Below, in pieces: positions 46,876-55,283 of a stretch of DNA of 64,000 nt (positions are counted from its first letter, which is position 1; every line of letters starts with the position of its first letter). Source of the DNA: Pseudomonadota bacterium (GTDB lineage: Bacteria; Pseudomonadota; Alphaproteobacteria; Azospirillales; Azospirillaceae); the NCBI GenBank assembly GCA_023423695.1, contig JAFAFA010000011.1, forward strand, positions 124,001 through 188,000. The letters are read 5' to 3'. The notes beneath the pieces were generated by a model. The model was not told the DNA's origin, searched no databases, and saw nothing but the letters and a program-made list of their open reading frames with translations. The position numbers and the translations under genes are program-made.

Positions 46876-49161
46876 ATGACACCTTCCCCGGGCGCCAAGA
46901 CCGTTGTTCGATCCCTGAACAATAAGGCGCAGCAATTCAAAAGACAGCCGAATCAGAACAACCGCCGGTTTTCGCTGCGTTCCGTTCTGCTTTGGATTCT
47001 TTTGTTGCTGTCGGCGGGTTTGTTTCTTGCGCTCGCGGCGCTGCCCGTCGGAAGATTTGCCAGCGCAGCCATTTCCGTCGGCGTCGTGGCGGCGGCCTTC
47101 GTGCTTGGGCGCTTCGCCCGGCGCTTCTGGCATGCCCGCACGCTGACCGTCCTGCTGCTGGCTTTCGTCACCTTCCGCTATTTCTTCTGGCGGCTGACCG
47201 GCACGCTGCCTCCGGTGGACGATCTGGTGAATTTCGTTCCCGGCGTCACCCTGTTCGCGGCCGAAGCGCTGTCCTTCGTGCTGTTCCTGACCTCGCTGTT
47301 CGTCATCATCGATCCCGTCGCCCGCGAACCGTCGGAGCCGACGGGCGACCCCGCCCTCTGGCCCAGCGTCGACGTCTACATCCCCTCCTACAACGAGGAG
47401 CCGGAACTGCTGGAGACGACGCTGGCCGCCGCGGTCTGCATCGACTACCCGCGCGACAAGCTGCACGTCTATCTGCTGGACGACGGCGGCACCGACCAGA
47501 AGCTGGCCCACAGCGACCCCGGACAGGCCGCCGCGGCGAAGCAGCGGCGCGAGACGCTGACCGCGCTGTGCGAACGGCTGCAGGTCACCTACATGACCCG
47601 TCCGCGCAACGAGCATGCGAAGGCCGGCAACATCAACCACGCCTTCCAGAAGACGTCGGGCGACCTTGTGCTGATCCTGGATGCCGACCATGTGCCGACG
47701 GTGGGCATCCTCAAGGCGACGGTGGGATTCTTCCAGCAGGACCCCGGCCTGTTCCTGGTCCAGACGCCGCATTTCTTCGTCAATCCCGACCCGGTCGAAT
47801 ACAACCTCGGCACCTTCGAACGGATGCCGAGCGAGAACGAGATGTTCTACTACTCGATCCAGCCGGGGCTGGACCGCTGGAACGGCTCCTTCTTCTGCGG
47901 CTCCGCCGCCATCCTGCGCCGCGCGGCGCTGGAGGAGGTTGGCGGCTTCAGCGGCGACACGGTGACGGAGGATTGCGAAACCGCGCTGGAGCTGCATGCG
48001 CGCGGCTGGCGCAGCGTCTACCTGCCGCGCCCGCTGATCGCCGGGCTGCAGCCGGAAACCTTCGACAGCTTCATCGCCCAGCGCTCGCGCTGGACCCAGG
48101 GCATGATCCAGCTGTTCCTGCTGAAGAACCCGCTGTTCAAGCGCGGCCTGACCATCGCGCAGCGGCTCTGCTATACCAGCACGATGCTGTACTGGTTCTT
48201 CTGGTTCTGGCGGCCGATCTTCCTGCTGTCGCCGCTGTGCTACGCCCTGTTCGGGCTGGAGATCTACCGCATCAACCTGCCGGACTTCGCCTGCTTCGTC
48301 ATTCCGCACGTCTTCGCCGCCGCCTTCCTGTCGCAGTTCCTGCATGGGCGGATGCGCTGGCCGCTGTTCTCGGAACTGTACGAGTATCTGCAGTCCTTCC
48401 ACGTCTCCCGCGCGGCGATCGCCACCCTGATCCGGCCGCGCGACCCGGTCTTCAAGGTGACTGCCAAGGGCCAGTCGGTGGACGAGGACGGCTTCTCCCC
48501 GCTGGCCACGCCCTTCATCGTCACCACGCTGCTGCTGGCCGCCGGGCTGGCCGCCTGCGCATGGCGCTATTCCATGTTCCCGGAACACCGCGCCGCCATC
48601 GTCCCGGTGGCGGTCTGGTGTTCGCTCAGCTTCCTGCTGGCGCTGGGCGGCCTCGCCGTCGTCTTCGAGCGCAAGCGCGTCCGCCGGCAGGAGCGCTTCA
48701 CCGTCGACCGTCCCGCCGTGCTTAATCTCGCGGACGGAACCGGCATCGACCTGACCGTCGCCGACGTGTCGGCGGGTGGCGTCGGCATGCTGGTCGATCC
48801 GAAATGGCGCGACGACATCTCCCGGCCGGACCAGACGCCGGTCCTGACCATCACCGCGACGGAGACGGAGGCGGCGACCACCACCGGCGTGCGCATCTTC
48901 CGCATCGAGATGCGCAACGGCGAACTGGCGGTCGGCGCCGGCTTCGCCCCGCGCGACCGCCAGGATATCGTGGAAATGGCGCGTTTCGTCTTCGGCAATA
49001 GCGTCGGCTGGGATGTCTTCCTCGACCGCAAGCGGGTGGCCGCCCCGACCTTCTTCGGCGGGCTGCTGTTCTTCGCCACGCGGGTGGTGCCGCGGCTGGG
49101 CCACGTCCTGCTGGCATTGCCGCGCGCCTTGCGGCGCATCCTGAGCTTCCAGGCTCCGTAA
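46876..49161 (+). CDS. bcsA: Cellulose synthase catalytic subunit BcsA
   Basis: 761 residues. It polymerises UDP-glucose to beta-1,4-glucan and pushes the chain through its own membrane channel. GT2 signatures in order: DDGGTD (202-207), DAD (269-271), TED (364-366) and QRSRW (402-406). Membrane helices flank them (about 35-55, 65-85, 105-150 and a group at 430-580). A C-terminal PilZ domain has R603xxxR607 and DVSAGG (630-635), the c-di-GMP site that opens the gating loop, so activity should depend on c-di-GMP. Length is close to other alphaproteobacterial BcsA. It is first in the operon, five bases ahead of bcsB. Confidence 0.96.
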   Translation: MTPSPGAKTVVRSLNNKAQQFKRQPNQNNRRFSLRSVLLWILLLLSAGLFLALAALPVGRFASAAISVGVVAAAFVLGRFARRFWHARTLTVLLLAFVTFRYFFWRLTGTLPPVDDLVNFVPGVTLFAAEALSFVLFLTSLFVIIDPVAREPSEPTGDPALWPSVDVYIPSYNEEPELLETTLAAAVCIDYPRDKLHVYLLDDGGTDQKLAHSDPGQAAAAKQRRETLTALCERLQVTYMTRPRNEHAKAGNINHAFQKTSGDLVLILDADHVPTVGILKATVGFFQQDPGLFLVQTPHFFVNPDPVEYNLGTFERMPSENEMFYYSIQPGLDRWNGSFFCGSAAILRRAALEEVGGFSGDTVTEDCETALELHARGWRSVYLPRPLIAGLQPETFDSFIAQRSRWTQGMIQLFLLKNPLFKRGLTIAQRLCYTSTMLYWFFWFWRPIFLLSPLCYALFGLEIYRINLPDFACFVIPHVFAAAFLSQFLHGRMRWPLFSELYEYLQSFHVSRAAIATLIRPRDPVFKVTAKGQSVDEDGFSPLATPFIVTTLLLAAGLAACAWRYSMFPEHRAAIVPVAVWCSLSFLLALGGLAVVFERKRVRRQERFTVDRPAVLNLADGTGIDLTVADVSAGGVGMLVDPKWRDDISRPDQTPVLTITATETEAATTTGVRIFRIEMRNGELAVGAGFAPRDRQDIVEMARFVFGNSVGWDVFLDRKRVAAPTFFGGLLFFATRVVPRLGHVLLALPRALRRILSFQAP

Positions 49162-49166
49162 CGGCC

Positions 49167-51698
49167 ATGGCGCGGGCTCAGATTCATACCCGCAGCCCAA
49201 GGGCTGCCTGCAACCGCACCGTTGGTGGCCTTCTGGTCCTGCTGTCCCTGTGCCTTGCCCTGTGGGCCGGCTGGGCGGCGCCGGCCCATGCCGCGGACCG
49301 GCGGGTGATCCCGCTGTCGAACCTGCGCGACGGCCAGCCGGAGGTCACCCTGCATGGCGAGACGGAGACTGTGGCCCTGCGCGCCGTGCTGCCGCCGGTG
49401 GTGGGCCTGACCTCCGTCGTGCTGGCGCTGACCTACGAGAACGGCATCGACATCCTGCCCGAGAAGGGATCGATGTCGGTCTACATCAACGGGTCCCCGG
49501 TGGCCGACCTGCCGCTGTCCGCCTTCCGCGGGCCGGTCAACGCCTCGATCACCCTGCCGGCCAGCCTGATGCGGCCGGGCGAGAACCAGATCGTCTTCCA
49601 GACCAACGCGCAGCACCGCGCCATCTGCACGGTCCGCGGCACCTACGACCTGTGGGCGCGGGTGAACCTCGCCGCCTCGTCGCTGACCCTGGTGTCGGAC
49701 GGCGGCGTTCCCGCACCCGACCTCGCGATGATGCGGCAGTTGCTGGTCGCCGCCGACCGGGCGCGCGAACCGCTGGCCATCCTCCATCCCAGCAGCGAGA
49801 TCGACGCCGATCATCTCGGCTGGGGCGCCATGGTGGCGCAGTCCTACGGCCTGCTGCTGGGCGACCAGACGCCGCGGGTGACGGCGGTGCCGGCACAATC
49901 CGCGGCCAAACCCGGAGCCTCCGGCTCGCCGTCGCTGGAGAGCCTTCCCCTGCCGGGCGGCAAGAACGTGCTGATCGGCACCCGCGACCGCATCGCCCCG
50001 CTGCTGGGCGAGGCGCGGGCCGCCGCCATCACCGGCCCCTTCCTGGCGGTCTACCCGGTTCCCGCTCCCGGCGGCGGCTCCTTCGTCGCCGTCGCGTCCG
50101 GCCGCACGCAGCAGGAGGTGGATCAGGCGGTGATGCGGCTGGCCGACGTCTCCCGGCCGCTGCCGACCCAGTCCGCCATGATCGTCACCGACGCGGCCCC
50201 GCCGGCACCCCTGCCGCAGCCGCCTGTGCAGGCGGAGGGGCGCTACCGCCTGTCGGAGCTGGGCTTCCAGACCGTCCAGCACAGCGGCTACCGCTATACC
50301 GGCCGCTTCACCCTGACCCTGCCCACCGGTTTCGCTCCGGTCAGCGACCGCTCCATCCTGTTCCACGTCAACGGCGCGTTCGAGGGCAACCTCGGTCCGG
50401 GCGCCGTGCTGAACGTCCGAGTGAACGGCAAGGCGGCGGGCGCCATCGAAGTCGACAAGCGGTCCAGCGGCGTGATCGACAATGGCGAGATGCCGCTGCC
50501 GATGGCGATGTTCCGCCCCGGCCCCAACGTGATCGAGATGGAGGCGGAGCTGCCCCCGGCCGGTGGCACCGACTGCGTCTTCGCGGTGCGGCGCCCGACC
50601 TTCACCCTGCTCGACAGCTCCAGCATCGAAATCCCCGGCTTCGCCCGCCTCGTCACTCTGCCCAGCCTGGGCGGCTTCGCCAACACCGCCTATCCCTACG
50701 GCGGCCTTGCGGGTGGGGAGCCGGCGGCCCCCTTCGACCTCGTGGTCGTCGGGCGCGAGCCCGCGTGGTTCGGCGCGGCCTGGAGCCTGACCGCCCGGCT
50801 GGCGCAGCGGGCCGGCGACCTGATGGCGGTGGTGCCCTACACCGGCTGGGACGGTGCGCCGGACGACAACGCGCTGATCGTCGGCCCGGTCGCGGCCCTG
50901 CCGCAGGCCGTCTTCGCCTCTTCGCCCCTGCCGGCCGACCGTCTCGCCGGCCTGCTGGAGGCCGGGGCCCTGATCGCCCAGGCCAGTGCGCGGGGCGAGC
51001 CGATGGCGGCGGCCGACCGCCGCGCCCTGGTCGACCGGCTGCGGCTGGGCTGGTCCGGCACCCCCCGTCCGGGCGTGGTCCGGCCCGGTGCCATGTCCTC
51101 GTCCTTCGGTATCGCAGGGACAGCGCAGGCCGCCGACAACGGCGCCCAGAACCGCTGGCAGCGGATGGCCGGCGACGCCAAGGACAATGCGTCCGGTTCC
51201 GGCGGCTGGGTTCCCGACTGGGCCCGTCGCGTCATGGCCGCCGCAGCCCGCTACATCAACCACTGGACGGTGGAGGATGCCCCGGTCGATGTCGTCGCAC
51301 TGACCGAGAATGCCGATCAGCTGCCGGAGGCGGCGCTCCTGCAATACCGGGCGCCCGGTGCCGATCCGTTGACCTGGACGCTGCTGACCGCGTCGGACCC
51401 CCGCTCCATCGACCGGGCCATGCGCAGCCTGGGGGAGGCCGGCCTGTGGGACAAGCTGCGCGGCGGCGGGGCGCTGTGGAGCAGTGCTGCGCCCGCCGTC
51501 ACCACGCTGGAGGCGTCGCGCCCCTACCAGATCATTCTCAACCCCTTTGACATCGGCAACCTGATCCTGATCCTGGCCCGCAACCTGTCGCAGCGGATCG
51601 AGCTTCTGTTCGCCCTGCTGCTGGGGACCGCGGTGGTGCTGACGATCAGCATGCGTCTTCTGCTGAAGCATGGACATCGGGAACGGAGCGGGCCATGA
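49167..51698 (+). CDS. bcsB: Cellulose synthase periplasmic subunit BcsB
   Basis: 843 residues. N-terminal signal segment (GGLLVLLSLCLALWAG, cleavage near PAHAA), then the two carbohydrate-binding and flavodoxin-like repeat pairs (LTYENGIDILPEKGSMSVYI, LPASLMRPGENQIVFQTN, NGAFEGNLGPGAVLNVRVNG, MFRPGPNVIEMEAELP). A C-terminal membrane helix (RIELLFALLLGTAVVLTISM) docks on BcsA. BcsB guides the growing chain across the periplasm. It starts five bases after bcsA and overlaps bcsZ by four bases, so translation is coupled. Confidence 0.95.
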   Translation: MARAQIHTRSPRAACNRTVGGLLVLLSLCLALWAGWAAPAHAADRRVIPLSNLRDGQPEVTLHGETETVALRAVLPPVVGLTSVVLALTYENGIDILPEKGSMSVYINGSPVADLPLSAFRGPVNASITLPASLMRPGENQIVFQTNAQHRAICTVRGTYDLWARVNLAASSLTLVSDGGVPAPDLAMMRQLLVAADRAREPLAILHPSSEIDADHLGWGAMVAQSYGLLLGDQTPRVTAVPAQSAAKPGASGSPSLESLPLPGGKNVLIGTRDRIAPLLGEARAAAITGPFLAVYPVPAPGGGSFVAVASGRTQQEVDQAVMRLADVSRPLPTQSAMIVTDAAPPAPLPQPPVQAEGRYRLSELGFQTVQHSGYRYTGRFTLTLPTGFAPVSDRSILFHVNGAFEGNLGPGAVLNVRVNGKAAGAIEVDKRSSGVIDNGEMPLPMAMFRPGPNVIEMEAELPPAGGTDCVFAVRRPTFTLLDSSSIEIPGFARLVTLPSLGGFANTAYPYGGLAGGEPAAPFDLVVVGREPAWFGAAWSLTARLAQRAGDLMAVVPYTGWDGAPDDNALIVGPVAALPQAVFASSPLPADRLAGLLEAGALIAQASARGEPMAAADRRALVDRLRLGWSGTPRPGVVRPGAMSSSFGIAGTAQAADNGAQNRWQRMAGDAKDNASGSGGWVPDWARRVMAAAARYINHWTVEDAPVDVVALTENADQLPEAALLQYRAPGADPLTWTLLTASDPRSIDRAMRSLGEAGLWDKLRGGGALWSSAAPAVTTLEASRPYQIILNPFDIGNLILILARNLSQRIELLFALLLGTAVVLTISMRLLLKHGHRERSGP

Positions 51699-52759
51699 CC
51701 CCAACACGGCGTGACGTGCTGATCGGGACGGCGTCCCTGGGATTGGCGGCGGCAGGTCTGGCGGCGTCGCCGGTCGCCGCCGCCCCCTACGATGCGGCAG
51801 CGTGGCATCGCTATGCCGAGCGATTCCTGCAGCCGGACGGGCGGATCGTCGACAGCGGCAACAAGGGCGTCAGCCATTCCGAAGGGCAGGGCTACGGCAT
51901 GCTGCTGGCGGCGGCGGCGGGCGACCGCTCCGCTTTCGACCGGATGTGGGGCTGGACCCAGCGCACGCTGATGGTGCGCGGCGACGGGCTGGTGGCGTGG
52001 CGCTGGACGCCCGACGGCGGCGTCACCGACCGCAACAACGCGTCCGACGGCGACATGCTGATCGCCTGGGCCCTGTTGCGCGCCGCCGAGCTGTGGAAGA
52101 CCGAGGCCTACCGCACCGCCGCCGTCGCCATCGTCAAGGCGCTCGAATCCGGGCTGCTGGTGGAGCATGCCGGGCTGACCGTCCTGCTGCCGGGGCGCGA
52201 CGGCTTCCGCAAGGGCGACACGCTGGTCCTCAACCCCAGCTATTGGATCTTCCCGGCAATCCGCGCCTTCGCCGCCCTGCCCGGCGGAGAACGCTGGGGC
52301 CGGCTGACCGACGCCGGTCTGGTCCTGCTGTCGAAGGCCCGCTTCGGCGGGTTCCAACTGCCGCCGGACTGGATGGCGCTGGATGCCGCCGGCACCATCA
52401 CCGTCGCCGACGGCTTCAAGAAGCAGTACGGCTACGACGCCGTGCGCGTGCCGCTCTATCTGGCCTGGGACGGCTACCGCGATCCCTATTATTTCCGGCC
52501 CTATGCCGATCTGGTGGCGAAGTTCGGCGGATCGACGGTCCCTGCCACCGTCTCGCTGCCGGGCGGCACCACCACGCAGGTGGCGGCCTCCGTCGGCATG
52601 CTCGCGGTCTACCGGCTGGCCTGCCGACTTGCCGGCGCCGGGGCGGGAGCCGGCGACATGGTGACCGTGCCGCCGCTGGCGCCCGACGAGGATTACTACT
52701 CCACCACCCTGTTCCACCTCTCCGCGCTGGCGGCCCAGAGCCTGGGGATCGACCCGTGA
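51695..52759 (+). CDS. bcsZ: Endo-beta-1,4-glucanase BcsZ (GH8), Tat signal
   Basis: 354 residues. The N-terminus TRRDVLIGTASLGLAAAG is a twin-arginine signal; most BcsZ use Sec. The GH8 domain has Glu63 in VSHSEGQGYGMLLAAAA (proton donor) and Asp118/Asp120 in NNASDGDMLIAWAL, followed by NPSYWIFPAIRAFA and GYDAVRVPLYLAWDGYRDP. It trims cellulose in the periplasm and is required for ordered fibres in many operons. The start overlaps bcsB by four bases and the stop overlaps the next gene (GTGA). Confidence 0.93.
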   Translation: MTPTRRDVLIGTASLGLAAAGLAASPVAAAPYDAAAWHRYAERFLQPDGRIVDSGNKGVSHSEGQGYGMLLAAAAGDRSAFDRMWGWTQRTLMVRGDGLVAWRWTPDGGVTDRNNASDGDMLIAWALLRAAELWKTEAYRTAAVAIVKALESGLLVEHAGLTVLLPGRDGFRKGDTLVLNPSYWIFPAIRAFAALPGGERWGRLTDAGLVLLSKARFGGFQLPPDWMALDAAGTITVADGFKKQYGYDAVRVPLYLAWDGYRDPYYFRPYADLVAKFGGSTVPATVSLPGGTTTQVAASVGMLAVYRLACRLAGAGAGAGDMVTVPPLAPDEDYYSTTLFHLSALAAQSLGIDP

Positions 52760-54579
52760 CCCGTCCCGTCCTTCTTTCGACCCTTCTTCTTGCCGGCATC
52801 GCCGCGCTCGCCGGCGGGAGCGGTGCCTGGGCACAGTCGCATGGCGGCGGCCGCGCGCTCGCCCCCGGCGTCAAGGTGGAGGTGGCGCCGGCTCCCGGCA
52901 GCGGCTCCGCCCCCGCCGCCGGCAAGGTGGATGAGACGGCGCTGCGCTATTACGCCCGCATCGGCGACGGCGAAAGGCTGGAGGCGGAGATCGCCCGCCT
53001 GCGCGCCCTCGATCCGACCTGGGAGCCGCCCAAGGACCTGTTCGCGCCGCAGCCGACCACCCCCGGCGTGGACGAGACCCCGTTCTGGACCCTGGTATCG
53101 GCCGGCAAGGTGGCGGAGGCGCGCGCCGCCATCGCCGAACAGCGGCGCAAGTCGCCCTCCTGGCAGCCGTCGGACAAGCTGCTGCAGGAACTCGACCTCG
53201 CCGAGAGCGCCGGGCGCATCCGCTCCGCCAGCGACACCAAGCGCTGGCAGGAGGTGGTGGACGCCGCCGCCGCCAACCCGGAAGCGGTGGCCTGCAACCG
53301 GCTGGACAACGCGTGGCGCCTTGCCGAGGCCTATGCCGAGCTGAAGCAGACCGACCGCGCCTTCGAGACCTACAGGACCATCGTCACCAGCTGCCCCAAG
53401 GCCAAGGAGCGGCGCGACACCATCTTCAAGGCGTCGCGTTACCTCAGCCCCGACCGGCTGCGCGAGCTGACGGCGCTCGGCGCCACCGCCAATCCGGCGA
53501 CGGGGGAGGATTACTCCACCGTCCGCACCGCCGAGGCGGAGCTTGAGACCGGCCGTCTGCTGGAAAGGCTGGGCAATGCCAAGTCCGGCGCCCTGTCCGC
53601 CGCCGACCTGTCGCGCGTCCAGGGCATCGTCCGCGACAAGCAGGATGCCGACGGCGCCATCGCGCTCGGCTGGTACTTCCAGAAGCAGAAGAACTTTGCC
53701 GAGGCGCAGAGCTGGTTCTCCCAGGCCAACGGCTGGGCGCCGTCCGACCGGACGGCGGAAGGTCTGGTGCTGGCCTACAACGGCTTGGGCGAGAAGGCGC
53801 AGGCCCGTGCCGCCGCCGCCCCGTGGAAGGGCAAGTCGACCCGCGTCGATCAGGCGCTGAAGGCGGTGGACCCGCCGCGCGGGCCGGCCGGCGGGCGCGG
53901 CGGTCCGCAGGGGCCGAGCGAGCTTGACCGGGCGCTGGCCCGCCAGGACTATGCCGCCTGCATCGCCATCATCCGCGCCTCCATCGCCAGGAGCGGCCCG
54001 ACCGCCGCCCTTCTGCAGCAACGCGGCTGGTGCCTGCTGGAACTGAAGCGCCCGTCGGAGGCCGAAGCCGCCTTCGCCGAGGCGCAGGTTCTGGCCGCGC
54101 GCGAGCCGGCCAAGGCCGGCGTGGCGGCCGGCGGCGCATCGGCCGGAGCGCAGATCCCCAGCCGCACCCCGTCGGCCGGCGGCCTGCCGCAGACGGCGAC
54201 CCTGGCGCAGGAGAACGCCTACGGGCAGGCCATCGCCCGTCTGGCGACCGGCGATGTCGCCGGCCTGGCCCGCGACCTGCCGCGTGCCAACATGACGGCG
54301 GCGCAGAAGGCGGAAATCCGCGCCTCGCTGATGGCGACGGAGGCGAACCGGGCGCTGGAGGACAAGCGCTACAACGACGTGCTGCGCCTGCTCGACGCCC
54401 GCAGGGAGCTGGAGCCGGAACCGCGCAATCTCGGCATTCTGCGCGGCTGGGCGCTCTACAACCTGATGCGCTACGACGAGGCCTATGCCCAGTTCAAGGC
54501 CATCGACGACCGGCTGAGCACCGAGGAATCGCGCGAAGGCGTCACCATCACCTGGAAGACGATTTACCATGACTGGTAA
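52756..54579 (+). CDS. bcsK: TPR periplasmic protein of the cellulose operon (BcsK-like)
   Basis: 607 residues from the GTG at 52756, overlapping the bcsZ stop. Signal peptide (LLSTLLLAGIAALAGGSGAW, cleavage near AQ). The rest is helical repeats of TPR/Sel1 type (ARIGDGERLEAEIARLRALD, RLAEAYAELKQTDRAFETYR, ALGWYFQKQKNFAEAQSWFS, LLQQRGWCLLELKRPSEAEA, RGWALYNLMRYDEAYAQFKA). BcsC, the usual exporter, has TPRs plus an outer-membrane barrel; the barrel is missing here. This fits the TPR protein named BcsK in alphaproteobacterial (type III) bcs operons; the name is by gene order and content. It would help chain assembly or hold peptidoglycan. Confidence 0.75.
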   Translation: MTRPVLLSTLLLAGIAALAGGSGAWAQSHGGGRALAPGVKVEVAPAPGSGSAPAAGKVDETALRYYARIGDGERLEAEIARLRALDPTWEPPKDLFAPQPTTPGVDETPFWTLVSAGKVAEARAAIAEQRRKSPSWQPSDKLLQELDLAESAGRIRSASDTKRWQEVVDAAAANPEAVACNRLDNAWRLAEAYAELKQTDRAFETYRTIVTSCPKAKERRDTIFKASRYLSPDRLRELTALGATANPATGEDYSTVRTAEAELETGRLLERLGNAKSGALSAADLSRVQGIVRDKQDADGAIALGWYFQKQKNFAEAQSWFSQANGWAPSDRTAEGLVLAYNGLGEKAQARAAAAPWKGKSTRVDQALKAVDPPRGPAGGRGGPQGPSELDRALARQDYAACIAIIRASIARSGPTAALLQQRGWCLLELKRPSEAEAAFAEAQVLAAREPAKAGVAAGGASAGAQIPSRTPSAGGLPQTATLAQENAYGQAIARLATGDVAGLARDLPRANMTAAQKAEIRASLMATEANRALEDKRYNDVLRLLDARRELEPEPRNLGILRGWALYNLMRYDEAYAQFKAIDDRLSTEESREGVTITWKTIYHDW

Positions 54580-54589
54580 GGGAGCCCCG

Positions 54590-55276
54590 ATGCCCGAGAC
54601 TCCAATGGCCCGGACCGGCCGGCGACGCACCGTCCTGCTGGCGACGCTGGCCGCCGTCACCCTGCTGACCTCGGGCTGCGCCGGCTGGGTGCGCGACAAC
54701 CTGACCCAGGCGCCCACCCCCTGGCGCCGCATCCAGCCCGCCGCGCTGCCGGTGACGCTGCCGGACAGCCGCGACTTCCCCATCGTCGCCGCCCGCATGC
54801 GCGACACCGGCACCGTCTACAAGAGCTACATCGTGGCGCTGGGCAACCCCACGGTTCTGCCGGGCGAGAACCGGCTGACGGTGGACGTGCAGACCCTGCC
54901 CGACAGCCTGTTTGGTGCCCTGGTCCAGCCGCCCCGCGTCTTCCCGGTCCCGCTCTACACCATGGAGACGCTGACCGCGACGACGGAGCGGGAGTTCCCG
55001 GACATGCGCATCAAGGTCGCCGACGGCGCCCGCCGCAACCGCTACGGCGACTACGACTACGTCACCGCCCAAGACGGCGAGAACAGCTGCGTCCTCGCTT
55101 GGCAGCTGATCAGCGACCGCAAACGCACGTTGCCGGAACGGATCGAGGCGATCCGGCTGGACTACCGGGTCTGCGGCGTCGGCTCCAACATCCGCGCCCT
55201 GCTGGCCCCGTTCGAGGCGATGACGCTGACCCTGCCGGAAACCGTGCTGGAATCCCTCGACCTAGGCGGCCTGTAG
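54590..55276 (+). CDS. bcsN: BcsN-like cellulose-operon lipoprotein
   Basis: 228 residues from the ATG at 54590, chosen for the GGGAG five bases upstream. An ATG at 54569 overlaps the preceding gene and is an alternative. A lipobox follows the signal sequence (LAAVTLLTSGC). The mature part has no common domain, but NPTVLPGENRLTVDVQTL, RYGDYDYVTAQDG, ENSCVLAWQLISD and two later Cys fit the BcsN family of alphaproteobacterial bcs operons by size and position. The function of BcsN is not known. It is the last gene; the convergent indolepyruvate gene ends seven bases later with no terminator between. Confidence 0.65.
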   Translation: MPETPMARTGRRRTVLLATLAAVTLLTSGCAGWVRDNLTQAPTPWRRIQPAALPVTLPDSRDFPIVAARMRDTGTVYKSYIVALGNPTVLPGENRLTVDVQTLPDSLFGALVQPPRVFPVPLYTMETLTATTEREFPDMRIKVADGARRNRYGDYDYVTAQDGENSCVLAWQLISDRKRTLPERIEAIRLDYRVCGVGSNIRALLAPFEAMTLTLPETVLESLDLGGL

Positions 55277-55283
55277 GAGAGGG

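Noticed and set aside
52756..54579. Full BcsC exporter
   Set aside because: Only TPR-type repeats are present in 607 residues; the C-terminal barrel of BcsC is missing.
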